Shown here one piece after another: positions 1-7,319 of a stretch of DNA of 40,931 bases. Both the position numbers and the translations under genes were made by a program. Source of the DNA: Gemmatimonadota bacterium (GTDB lineage Bacteria > Gemmatimonadota > Gemmatimonadetes > Longimicrobiales > Gaopeijiaceae); NCBI GenBank assembly GCA_002718595.1, contig PBFD01000004.1, positions 73,339-114,269 of the forward strand, written 5' to 3'. Below the pieces are notes generated by a model. That model made no database searches. It was not told where the DNA came from and saw only the letters and a program-made list of their open reading frames with translations. Positions within the stretch are counted from its first letter, which is position 1, and each line of letters starts with the position of its first letter.

Positions 1-1
1 T

Positions 2-523
2 TACCTGGATCCAAGGACAGGCAAGTTGTATACGGGTTCTGCGTTTAAGATAGCTCCAGACGATGAGTCTATGGTGACTATGGAGCTGAATATTTTGGAT
101 GGATTGTTTCACGGTTCCTATACAATTCATAATCCAGAGCTGTACTATATTGCTGGTCCCTTTAGGACGGAACGTGGGGCGATAGTTATTCGGGAAAAAA
201 TGTATGAAAAGGGCGAGTTTCACCGAGGTGTAAAGACCGGTGGAGTGATGATTTACTATGGAGACGGGACTTTATTTCGGTCAGTGACTTATTTGGAAGA
301 CAAGTGGCATGGTCCCTTTCGCGAGTATAGGGAGAACGGAGAATTGATACTACAGGCCAATTTCATCAATGATGAAATGCATGGATTCTTCGAGAGCTAT
401 TGGCTGAACGACGAAATACTTAGAAGTGGCTCCTACAATCGAGGTGAAAGGTGTGGGACATGGTTCGACTATGGTAATAGGAACGAATACGATCTTTGCC
501 CTGATTTTGATGCTGATTCATGA
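2..523 (+). CDS. MORN-repeat (YwqK-like) protein, 5' end cut by window edge
   Basis: The frame is open to the left edge of the window, so the true start lies outside; a TTG at 26 is inside the protein, because the residues just before it continue a MORN-type repeat. Repeats of the 'Y.G....y..G.....' kind are visible (YTGS, LDGLFHGSY, DKWHGPFREY, DEMHGFFESY). The protein ends with a cysteine-framed tail, RCGTWFDYG...YDLCP, that is also found in two other genes of this window (26731 and 34799), so all three are paralogues. MORN repeats usually serve as membrane-associated or protein-binding beta-hairpins; some relatives are labelled YwqK-family antitoxins, but no toxin partner is visible. It overlaps the next gene by four bases (ATGA), so the two are probably co-translated. 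The precise function is unknown. Confidence 0.75.
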   Translation, partial: YLDPRTGKLYTGSAFKIAPDDESMVTMELNILDGLFHGSYTIHNPELYYIAGPFRTERGAIVIREKMYEKGEFHRGVKTGGVMIYYGDGTLFRSVTYLEDKWHGPFREYRENGELILQANFINDEMHGFFESYWLNDEILRSGSYNRGERCGTWFDYGNRNEYDLCPDFDADS

Positions 524-771
524 AGAATTATGATCAAGCAGAGCAGGGGTACATGCGGCTGGCCGAAGACACCTTGGAGGGAATGTCTGAAGAGGAGTTG
601 CAGGAGGCCCTGCAAGGACTAGAGGAGTGGGACACTCACTTCAATACTAGCAAGCACTATGCTCCACGTTTTGGACCTAAAATACAATCAGAAAACAGTA
701 GTTTCGTTAAACTGGCATTGTTGATTTCAGGAATACTGATTGTGATTTATTGCCTGACGATTCTTTTTTGA
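520..771 (+). CDS. Small acidic protein with C-terminal membrane anchor
   Basis: An 83-residue protein whose ATG overlaps the stop of the upstream MORN gene in an ATGA junction, which implies translational coupling. The first 60 residues are hydrophilic and rich in Glu (for example SEEELQEALQGLEEW), probably helical. The last 20 residues (LALLISGILIVIYCLTILF) form one hydrophobic segment at the very C-terminus, as in tail-anchored proteins. I recognise no family. The coupling suggests it works with the MORN protein, perhaps holding it at the membrane; this is inference. It ends 12 bases from the convergent gene on the other strand, and I see no terminator between them. Confidence 0.6.
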   Translation: MKNYDQAEQGYMRLAEDTLEGMSEEELQEALQGLEEWDTHFNTSKHYAPRFGPKIQSENSSFVKLALLISGILIVIYCLTILF

Positions 772-783
772 ATCTTACCTAGG

Positions 784-1194
784 TCAGAAACTTAAGAATT
801 CACCTATTTTGTGAGATATTCCTGCTACTGTAGCGGTTAATACGGTGCCCCAGATCAGGTCTACTATCACAACTTTGACAGGAAAATTCTTAAACAACGC
901 CAGACAGGTGAGGTCAAATGTGCTATAGGCGACTAGTCCTAGAAATGCTCCCAGGGCTAGAGTGCGATTTATAGATTGGTTTTCTAGACCAGGAAGTACC
1001 GCGAAAACTAAAATTGCTACCACGTAGAGCAAGTAGAAGAGAAGTGCTGCTGGCAAGATCGCGTCGGGGCGCATCAGATGACCCAAATGTTTTTGATAGA
1101 AGTCAGATGCTACCACGCCGAGCCAGACGATGTCTATAGCCAGGAATACAATTGCGGTAGAAGCATAGAGCTTCAAGATTTGTAGGCTAAACAT
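784..1194 (-). CDS. DUF2177-family integral membrane protein
   Basis: A 136-residue protein with about four hydrophobic segments: residues 8-28, 45-68, 78-98 and 107-128. The early 'DIVWLGVVASDFYQKHLGHLM' region and the 'STFDLTCLALFKNFP' region fit the DUF2177 family of small membrane proteins, whose function is not known. The start is an ATG at 1194 without an obvious Shine-Dalgarno. It lies 49 bases downstream of feoB on the same strand, so it may be the last gene of the iron-uptake operon, although a role in iron transport is only suggested by position. Confidence 0.7.
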   Translation of the reverse strand: MFSLQILKLYASTAIVFLAIDIVWLGVVASDFYQKHLGHLMRPDAILPAALLFYLLYVVAILVFAVLPGLENQSINRTLALGAFLGLVAYSTFDLTCLALFKNFPVKVVIVDLIWGTVLTATVAGISHKIGEFLSF

Positions 1195-1243
1195 TCAGTA
1201 GTTTTTGGGAGTGTTTAATGAGTTAAAGTAAAGGCCAGGACTG

Positions 1244-3151
1244 CTAAAATATATTAAATGCTATTAGGGCACCAAAATATCCGAGTGCAAGCATATAGAA
1301 AAATTGAAAAGACGCCCATTTCCATCCTCCTGTCTCCCGTTTTACTGTTGCCACTGTTGCCATACATTGTAGCGCAAAAGCAAAAAATACGAGCAGGCCT
1401 ATAGCGGCTGGGAATGAGACACTCTCTTGGAGCGCACTCTGTAGGTCAAGAGATTCTTCATCGGCAGCTTCCATGCCATAGATGGTACCAAGCGTTCCGA
1501 CAATCACTTCCCGGGCGGCCAGGGATGTGATTAGCCCGATACCGATCCGCCAGTCAAAACCCAGTGGTTCGATCGCAGGTTCAATGACATGGCCAATCTG
1601 ACCCAGCGCACTTTGTTCTATCTCAGGCGGTCCAAGTTCGGTTCTAGGAAATTGAGTCAGAATCCAAAGAACGATGGTCACAGCGAAGATAATTTTTCCG
1701 ACTCGTAAGAGAAAAATTTTGCCCCTGTCGAGTAGCCTGAGCCCCAATGATTGTACAGATGGGAGACGGTAAGGAGGCAATTCCATAAGAAATGTAGATG
1801 GCTCAGCTTTGAGAAGTGTGCGTTTGAGGATAAAGGCCGTCATTATGGCGGCAGCAATGCCTAGAGCGTAAAGCAGAATCAGCACACCTGCTCTCTGGTT
1901 AAGAAATGTTCCCATGAAGGGCTCATTGGGAATAAATGCCGCTATCAACAAAACGTATACTGGTAGTCTTGCAGAACAAGTCATAAAGGGAGTGACAAAG
2001 ATAGTGGCCATTCGATCGCGGTCATCTTCAATGGTTCTTGCTGAAAGGATGGCGGGAACTGCGCAGGCATAACCAGACAAGAGCGGCAGAAACGCTTTTC
2101 CCTGCAGTCCTATACGGTACATTACTCGATCCGCGATTACGGCGGCCCGTGCCATGTAGCCAGAATCTTCTAGGATACCGATGAAGAGGAATAGGATAAG
2201 GATTTGTGGAAGGAAGACTACCACAGACCCTACTCCAGCCCAGATACCATCAACTAAAAGAGACTTTAACCAAGTGTCAGGCAAGATTTCGGACATCCAT
2301 ATGCCCGAAGTCTCGATAAGAAGCTCGATTCCATCCATGAGCGGGACAGCCCATGTGAAAATAGACTGAAATACAAACACTACAACTGCAAAGAAAATCA
2401 TTGGTCCCCAGATCTTATGGAGAACTAGCGAGTCCAAGAATCCGCTAACTGCAGATGGTTCAGGAGGTATAAATTCTGCGTCAGAAACGGCTTCTTTCAC
2501 AGCCTCCTTTCTTTTAGAGAAACTTTCCAGGACAGGGAGTTTGTGGGCTGTTGTGGGATTTTTGATGTCATTGGAGGGGACGAAATCATTATCCTTGAGT
2601 CGAGAAATATATTCGATAATGGCTCCAGTTCCTTCCCCCGTTCTTCCATTAGTCCAAATCACTTCTATTCCCAGTTTTTCGGATAATGCATTTGTGTTGA
2701 CACTGCCACCGCGTCCCTTTAGCTCATCGGCCATATTGAGCACAAGCAGTGCAGGTAAATTGAGTTCAAGTACCTGTTCTACTAGCATGAGTTGATTTTC
2801 CAATCGTGTGGAGTCTGTGACTATCACAACTGCATCTGGTTTTTTTAGTCCATCGACACGACCTTCGAGTACGTCTTTAGTTATTTTTTCGTCGAGGGTG
2901 CGGGCAGAGAATCCATGTATTCCAGGCAGGTCAACCAGGTCTGCTAAGACTTGATCACCTGACCTCAACTCTCCAACATGTTTCTCTACTGTGACGCCAG
3001 GATAGTTGGCCACTTTTTGACGTAGGCCAGTTAATCTATTGAAAAGCGTTGTTTTGCCCGAGTTGGGTGCGCCTGCCAGAGCAATGAGCGGGATGTCTTT
3101 CGAGCTTTCCAGGACTTGGCCTAAGTGCTCCGTCTCCTCAGTAGGGCTCAA
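1244..3151 (-). CDS. feoB: Ferrous iron transporter FeoB
   Basis: The GTP-gated inner-membrane channel for Fe(II) uptake. The N-terminal G domain shows G1 GAPNSGKT (residues 27-34), G3 DLPG (74-77) and G4 NMAD (139-142), followed by a helical spacer and then about eight membrane segments from residue 250. Both Gate-type motifs with cysteines are visible (PLLSGYACAVPAI and PFMTCSARLPVY), as is the conserved SLAAREVIVGTLG stretch near the end. At 635 residues it is shorter than the E. coli protein (about 770) but within the range of compact FeoBs. The start is TTG at 3151, as no ATG lies nearby; it follows feoA by 25 bases. Expression is probably driven from the promoter and Fur box upstream of feoA. 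Confidence 0.96.
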   Translation of the reverse strand: MSPTEETEHLGQVLESSKDIPLIALAGAPNSGKTTLFNRLTGLRQKVANYPGVTVEKHVGELRSGDQVLADLVDLPGIHGFSARTLDEKITKDVLEGRVDGLKKPDAVVIVTDSTRLENQLMLVEQVLELNLPALLVLNMADELKGRGGSVNTNALSEKLGIEVIWTNGRTGEGTGAIIEYISRLKDNDFVPSNDIKNPTTAHKLPVLESFSKRKEAVKEAVSDAEFIPPEPSAVSGFLDSLVLHKIWGPMIFFAVVVFVFQSIFTWAVPLMDGIELLIETSGIWMSEILPDTWLKSLLVDGIWAGVGSVVVFLPQILILFLFIGILEDSGYMARAAVIADRVMYRIGLQGKAFLPLLSGYACAVPAILSARTIEDDRDRMATIFVTPFMTCSARLPVYVLLIAAFIPNEPFMGTFLNQRAGVLILLYALGIAAAIMTAFILKRTLLKAEPSTFLMELPPYRLPSVQSLGLRLLDRGKIFLLRVGKIIFAVTIVLWILTQFPRTELGPPEIEQSALGQIGHVIEPAIEPLGFDWRIGIGLITSLAAREVIVGTLGTIYGMEAADEESLDLQSALQESVSFPAAIGLLVFFAFALQCMATVATVKRETGGWKWASFQFFYMLALGYFGALIAFNIF

Positions 3152-3176
3152 TTTATTAGAACTCAGCGTTCAGGCT

Positions 3177-3458
3177 CTATTTGCCCTTAAGGTCTCTAAG
3201 AGCTTTAACGCAAAGACAGTCTGCGGTTTCACGCCGCAGGGCCATCTGAGAACCATCGATATCTACGATTGGGTCTCCGCTGGGAGAAGAGCGAACAGGG
3301 CAAATACGACATCCAGGTAGAAAACCACGCTCAAAGAGTGGTTCGGCTTGACTATCTGGAAGGTCTATCGAGACAAGCTCCACTTCTCGGTCCAATTGGA
3401 CTTGGCTGAGCCTGAGGTCGGTGGAGCTATTTTTGGCTACTTTTATTTCTGAACCCAT
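3177..3458 (-). CDS. feoA: FeoA-domain protein (Fe(II) transport accessory)
   Basis: A 93-residue cytoplasmic SH3-like FeoA domain with typical features: 'L.D.....PLFERGFLPGCRICPVRSSPSGDPIVDIDGSQMALRRETADCLCV' follows the FeoA pattern of a 'GllpG..i.v....gdp..v.i.g..ialR...a..i.v' core. It assists FeoB, probably by binding it and affecting GTPase or channel activity. The start is ATG at 3458, preceded by an AGGGA Shine-Dalgarno eight bases away. It is the first gene of the leftward feoA-feoB operon; a sigma-70-like promoter overlapped by a Fur box lies about 55-85 bases upstream. It is a little longer than typical FeoA (about 75-85 residues) owing to an N-terminal extension. Confidence 0.93.
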   Translation of the reverse strand: MGSEIKVAKNSSTDLRLSQVQLDREVELVSIDLPDSQAEPLFERGFLPGCRICPVRSSPSGDPIVDIDGSQMALRRETADCLCVKALRDLKGK

Positions 3459-3512
3459 TTGTATTCCCTAGTTCTACTCAATTACTGATCAGAGCATCAA
3501 CGTGTAAGGCCT

Positions 3513-3541
3513 TAAATAGTGCGAATGAAAATCACTCTCAA
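3513..3541 (-). promoter_or_regulatory. feoAB promoter with overlapping Fur box
   Basis: On the minus strand, TTGAGA (3541-3536) and TATTTA (3518-3513) are separated by exactly 17 bases, a good sigma-70 type promoter. On the plus strand, 3526-3540 reads TGAAAATCACTCTCA, which matches the 7-1-7 Fur consensus (TGATAATnATTATCA) at 12 of 14 defined positions. It covers part of the -35 box and the spacer, so Fe(II)-Fur binding would block RNA polymerase. This is read from sequence only. Confidence 0.65.
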
Positions 3542-3660
3542 CTATTCTACTATACATTCATCTATTTTAAAAGCCTTGTAATTGGCTGAGAGTGTTCGAA
3601 GAGTTTTTTTCGCAACACTATTGAGAATCGACATCTGCCTAGTTAGTCTATATCAGTCAT

Positions 3661-3675
3661 TGAGAATGGTTCTCA
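3661..3675 (+). promoter_or_regulatory. Second Fur box, upstream of the chelatase-like gene
   Basis: TGAGAATGGTTCTCA is an almost perfect inverted repeat (TGAGAA-TGG-TTCTCA) matching the 7-1-7 Fur consensus at 12 of 14 positions. It ends 24 bases before the ATG of the rightward gene at 3700. A -10-like TTTATA follows directly at 3677, with only a weak -35 upstream, so the exact promoter is uncertain. A weaker half-site (TTGAGAATC) occurs at 3621-3629. With the box at 3526-3540, the intergenic region looks like a divergent iron-controlled switch. Confidence 0.6.
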
Positions 3676-3699
3676 TTTATAAGCAAGGGAATATTGCAA

Positions 3700-4629
3700 A
3701 TGCGTATTGCTTCATTATTTCTTATAGGAATTCAGTTGGCTTGTGCGAGTGTCGCTACAGTTGGTGACATAGAGCCATCAAGGCTAGTCGAACAGGACAA
3801 AGTGGGCGTTCTCATTATGGCTCATGGTGCCGATGATGAGTGGAATCAATCGGTTGTTCAAGCGGTGGATCCTATCTCTGAAAATCTCCCTGTAGCCATA
3901 GCATTTGGAATGGCTAATCCCATGACTCTCCAGGCTGGACTCGATTCGTTGGATTCTGAGGGAGTAACTCACGTGGCGGTAGTCAGGATGTTTTTATCAG
4001 GACAGTCTTTCTTGGATCAAACCAATTACTTCCTTGGTCTTTCTGACGATCCTCCAGAGATGTTTGTTATGATGGGCCCAATGGCGCAGAATCCAGAAAT
4101 GAGGAAGCAGCTTCATCATAATCAAGTTGTTGCAACTCATCTTGAAGGTATAATCGACTCCGATATGCCTGCGGTCGTAATGTCTGAGAGAGCATCTGAC
4201 CTGAGTTCTTCGGCGTCTGATGAGGCAGTTTTGATTATCGCTCATGGTGCTGGTGATGAAGAGGAAAACAATACGATATTGGACGCAATGGATCGGGTCG
4301 TACAGAGGTTAGAGATGGCCGGATATGCTGACGTTCATGCAACGACCTTGAGGGAAGATTGGGAAGAAGAACGTATCGCCGCTGAAAAGGATATTCGGGC
4401 TTATGTCTCTCAAATGACCCAGGAAGGATATTCTGTGATAGTGTTGCCCATGCGATTGTCAGGGTTCGGCCCTTATGCTGAGGTCTTGGATGGTTTGGAT
4501 TTTTCTCCTGGCATAGGTCTTTTGCCGCATTCTGAGCTTTCAAATTGGGTTCGTTCTATGACACAGAAGGTCATCGAGTCGGAAGGGTGGAATGTAGATG
4601 TGGTAAAACTTCTTGGCGGTGGATTCTAG
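3700..4629 (+). CDS. Secreted tandem-domain CbiX/SirB-like chelatase homologue
   Basis: A 309-residue protein with a hydrophobic signal sequence (residues 1-16) followed by two similar halves. Each half begins with a beta strand leading to the metal-chelatase His motif: LIMAHGADDEW (His42) and LIIAHGAGDEEE (His182). This matches the fold and active-site His of class II chelatases such as CbiX, SirB and CbiK, which insert Co or Fe into sirohydrochlorin. Unlike the cytosolic enzymes it appears exported; a cysteine at residue 15 could be a lipidation site, but the lipobox (QLAC) is poor. ATG at 3700 is preferred over an in-frame TTG at 3694 because AAGGGA lies nine bases before it. A Fur box just upstream suggests iron control. 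No cobalamin or siroheme genes adjoin, so the substrate is unknown. Confidence 0.72.
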   Translation: MRIASLFLIGIQLACASVATVGDIEPSRLVEQDKVGVLIMAHGADDEWNQSVVQAVDPISENLPVAIAFGMANPMTLQAGLDSLDSEGVTHVAVVRMFLSGQSFLDQTNYFLGLSDDPPEMFVMMGPMAQNPEMRKQLHHNQVVATHLEGIIDSDMPAVVMSERASDLSSSASDEAVLIIAHGAGDEEENNTILDAMDRVVQRLEMAGYADVHATTLREDWEEERIAAEKDIRAYVSQMTQEGYSVIVLPMRLSGFGPYAEVLDGLDFSPGIGLLPHSELSNWVRSMTQKVIESEGWNVDVVKLLGGGF

Positions 4630-5744
4630 GGACCCAGCACTAAGGGTTTTCCAACCAGCCTTGAAGGATCTGCGTCGCTTCTTGGGACATACTTGTCCAT
4701 CCAACCTCCATCCCAACTAGCGATGTATAGATTTCCCTGTTGGTCTACATCCATCTGATGGGGACGCGAAAGGCCTCCTATAAAACCACCTCTTGTTCCA
4801 CCATATGCTCCCAGATAGTACTGCAGCTCCCCTTCTGTGCTGTATTTCAGGAGTCTATTTAAGCTAGCTGAGATTACCCACACTGCTTCATTTTCATCAA
4901 TAAATACGCCTACTGGATCTGAGACGTCTGGCCATTCTTCAATATATTCACCGTTTTCTGTGAATATCTGGATGCGGTTGTTGGTGCGATCGCCCACGTA
5001 GACTCTACGGTCTCGGTCCACTGCAACTCCATGTACCAAGTCAAACTGTCCAGGTCCATTTCCGAGTTCTCCCCACTCCATCAGATGCTCGCCTTCAGCA
5101 TTATACTTGATGATTCTTGAATTCCAGTAGCCGTCACCAACGTAAAAACTTCCGTCGGGGAGAAAGGCCATCACCGCGGGATCACCATAACTATAGGGTC
5201 CAGGGTTTGGATTGGCTCGAGCTTCAGCTCTGGTTGTAGGATGATCGTAATCCACGAGCCGCATTACCAATTCACTTCCATCATTAGTGAATTTGAGTAT
5301 CTGCATGTTCACTCCTCTTCCGCCACCCCTCTCTACAACCCAAACGTGACGGTCAGGGTCATAAGGGCTGATGTAAATTTGGTGTGGCTTATTGAAAATA
5401 GAGTCCCACTGCATCCAGCGCTCAGTGATATTGCCGTCGCCATCCACTACTACCAAGTAGTTGGTCCCCTCTACTCTTTCTTCACCTTCTGAATTCCGGT
5501 CGCCCCAAATGCCGACAATAATTCTGTCCGGTGTGTCTACTGCTACAGCAGATACTTGGCCCCAAGTCCACACATCATCGTGGTCGGGGGCAGGCTTCCA
5601 CCAGTTGGCTACGGCTTCATATTCGCCAGTTCGGTCGTCTCCTCCCTTTGTGATGGGCCCTCCAGCGTCACTAGATGCTTGGCATCCGAACAGGATGACT
5701 AAAGCAGTGGTGCTGATGACAGATAATGTCTTTTGGAACCTCAT
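4626..5744 (-). CDS. NHL-repeat (beta-propeller) lipoprotein
   Basis: A 372-residue exported lipoprotein. The start is ATG at 5744, because a GGAGG lies eight bases upstream and the following residues form a lipoprotein signal ending in VILFGC; an upstream in-frame extension has no support. Several NHL repeats are visible, for example 'VHGVAVDRDRRVYVGDRTNNRIQIFTENG' split over a propeller blade and 'PHQMDVDQQGNLYIASW'. The fold resembles six-bladed propellers such as peptidyl-alpha-hydroxyglycine lyase and SMP-30-like proteins, but no specific activity can be assigned. Its stop codon shares the bases CTAG with the stop of the convergent chelatase-like gene, leaving no room for a terminator between them. 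Confidence 0.85.
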   Translation of the reverse strand: MRFQKTLSVISTTALVILFGCQASSDAGGPITKGGDDRTGEYEAVANWWKPAPDHDDVWTWGQVSAVAVDTPDRIIVGIWGDRNSEGEERVEGTNYLVVVDGDGNITERWMQWDSIFNKPHQIYISPYDPDRHVWVVERGGGRGVNMQILKFTNDGSELVMRLVDYDHPTTRAEARANPNPGPYSYGDPAVMAFLPDGSFYVGDGYWNSRIIKYNAEGEHLMEWGELGNGPGQFDLVHGVAVDRDRRVYVGDRTNNRIQIFTENGEYIEEWPDVSDPVGVFIDENEAVWVISASLNRLLKYSTEGELQYYLGAYGGTRGGFIGGLSRPHQMDVDQQGNLYIASWDGGWMDKYVPRSDADPSRLVGKPLVLGP

Positions 5745-5765
5745 CACAAAAACCTCCATTAGAGA

Positions 5766-5800
5766 AGAAAAAGGGTCACCCAGGTTGGTCTGGGTGACCC
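5766..5800 (-). terminator. Intrinsic terminator of the three-paralogue membrane operon
   Basis: GGGTCACCCAG (5773-5783) and CTGGGTGACCC (5790-5800) form a perfect 11-bp stem with a six-base loop. Read on the minus strand the hairpin is followed at once by TTTTTCTTCTCT. It lies 70 bases downstream of the last membrane-protein gene and just upstream of the NHL gene start, so it separates the two units. Confidence 0.88.
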
Positions 5801-5869
5801 CCAAATATTACGCTAATCCACTACTGTTCAGCAAACCATTCAGAAAATCATTTGCCTCGGTTTAAATAA

Positions 5870-6229
5870 CTATGCAGCAAGCTTGTCGTAGACCGTTCCC
5901 AGTGTATAAGCCACAACTAAGCCGAAACCGACATCGATGCCAAAACTTATGAAGTCCAGCCCACCATTCAAAACATTACTAACATCAACAATCATTATCC
6001 GCACGAATTGAAATGTCAGAGCTGTTTTTATGCCGCTCATTCCAGTGTATCCGACAAGCCAATTAAAGAAGAAGCCCATTACGACTGCTAGGACTGCTAG
6101 GCTAGCCAGAGGGTTGGCTATCAGGTCAGTTCCTTCGCTCAGCATTCCATTTACATTGGGATTGACGTTGTAGAGGTATAGAAAGACAAATAGAACTAGC
6201 GTGTAGCCTCCGATCTGCTTCATATTCAT
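5870..6229 (-). CDS. Small four-helix membrane protein, tandem paralogue C
   Basis: A 119-residue hydrophobic protein, third of three tandem homologues read leftward. About four membrane segments are predicted (residues 6-22, 41-60, 66-84, 94-112). Shared with its two upstream siblings are an aromatic stretch before L..YTG (FFFNWLVGYTGMSG), TALT, FVRI, a following DV, a GG turn and a C-terminal GFGLVVAYTLGTVYDKL. Conserved polar residues inside helices (Arg in VRI, Asp in DV, Thr in TA.T) suggest a defined pore, oligomer or ligand role rather than a passive anchor. The start is ATG at 6229 with AAGGAG about ten bases upstream. I recognise no named family. A strong terminator follows. Confidence 0.72.
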   Translation of the reverse strand: MNMKQIGGYTLVLFVFLYLYNVNPNVNGMLSEGTDLIANPLASLAVLAVVMGFFFNWLVGYTGMSGIKTALTFQFVRIMIVDVSNVLNGGLDFISFGIDVGFGLVVAYTLGTVYDKLAA

Positions 6230-6272
6230 AGTTCACTCACTCCTTATTTGAATCACACAAAGAACCAATGGG

Positions 6273-6635
6273 TTATCCAGCAACTTTTTCGTAGGCCGTG
6301 CCAGCTGCATAGGCAACGACTAAACTAAATCCTGCATGAACAATAGAGCCCATGAGGTCACGGTCGCCATTCAGGAAGCCATATACGTCATAGGCCATGA
6401 TACGGACGAAGGCTATAGTCATAGCCGTTTGTAATGCTGCCATACCGGTATAACCCATTAGGAAATCGAAGAAAACTGCAGCAACAAGACCAAACACTAC
6501 CATGCCGAGCATGGCGTTAGCGAATAATGCAGATCCAGATCCAGCCCACATCTCTCCTATAAAGTTATCCCTAAGGAAAATGGCTATCATTATGACAACC
6601 GCGTAAGCCAAAATTTCTTTCATTCGTCCCATCAT
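6273..6635 (-). CDS. Small four-helix membrane protein, tandem paralogue B
   Basis: A 120-residue homologue of its neighbours on both sides. It has FFDFLMGYTGMAALQTAMT, then VRI, DV, and ends GFSLVVAYAAGTAYEKVAG when read in pieces along the last two helices. The N-terminus MMGRMKEILAYAVV matches paralogue A (MIGRAKEILAYSAV) closely, which supports the chosen starts. AAGGAGG lies nine bases before the ATG. The gap to the next gene is 43 bases, with no terminator in it, consistent with one transcript for the three genes. The function is unknown. Confidence 0.74.
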   Translation of the reverse strand: MMGRMKEILAYAVVIMIAIFLRDNFIGEMWAGSGSALFANAMLGMVVFGLVAAVFFDFLMGYTGMAALQTAMTIAFVRIMAYDVYGFLNGDRDLMGSIVHAGFSLVVAYAAGTAYEKVAG

Positions 6636-6676
6636 GATAAACTGCCTCCTTAATTTTAATTTACAGAAATAGAAAT

Positions 6677-7045
6677 TTAAATTTGTCGAGAAACTCGCTC
6701 ATAGGTTTTTCCAGCGGTGTATGAGAGAGAAAGGGTGAAAATAATATCGACGATCGCCCCACTAGCACTTTGAGTACCGCCCATAATTCCAAAGACATCG
6801 TAAAACAGGATCCTCACCACGCCGATGGTCATGGCCGTTTTGACAGCACTCAAGCCCGTGTAGTCCATAAGCCTGTCGAAGAACAAGCCTGTAACCAGAG
6901 ATGTCGCCATTAAGCTGAGGGTGGGGTTTGGAATCCAGTCCCTTCCACTGCCCATAAAGGTGGAGAGTTGCATGAACTGCCAAACGTAAAGAAAAATGAA
7001 CAGAACGGCACTGTATGCAAGAATTTCCTTGGCCCTTCCTATCAT
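6677..7045 (-). CDS. Small four-helix membrane protein, tandem paralogue A
   Basis: The first gene of the leftward three-gene array, 122 residues. A GTG at 7051 is possible, but ATG at 7045 is preferred: the AGGAG site then sits ten bases away and the N-terminus MIGRAKEILAYSAV aligns with paralogue B. Shared signature residues are FFDRLMDYTGLSAVKTAMT, VVRI, YDVFG and YTAGKTYERV at the C-terminus. About four hydrophobic helices are visible. No family is recognised. The upstream 270 bases to the divergent MFS gene should hold its promoter, but I found no convincing -35/-10 pair there. Confidence 0.72.
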   Translation of the reverse strand: MIGRAKEILAYSAVLFIFLYVWQFMQLSTFMGSGRDWIPNPTLSLMATSLVTGLFFDRLMDYTGLSAVKTAMTIGVVRILFYDVFGIMGGTQSASGAIVDIIFTLSLSYTAGKTYERVSRQI

Positions 7046-7319
7046 GATCACTCAGCTCCTCAAAGATTGAAGTCAAATGCAACCATACACTAATAAGAGC
7101 GTGTGAATGATCTAAAATCAAGGTGGGCAGTATTTTAACGGTTTTGGCGATGTGTCAGTTCCTTAGTGGCAGATTACACTGATTCCGGTACAATGTCTCG
7201 GTAATTTAGAACCATTTTTGATTGTTCATTCTTTTCACTGGGCCTTCCATAACGTTGTAGTGTGAAGAATGGGAGCGCGAATCCTCCTCTGAGCTAGAAA
7301 AAGGGTCTAGGTTGCTATT

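Noticed and set aside
3621-3636. A third Fur-like half-site (TTGAGAATC)
   Set aside because: It matches only about 9 of 14 consensus positions as a full site, so it is mentioned only as a weak half-site.
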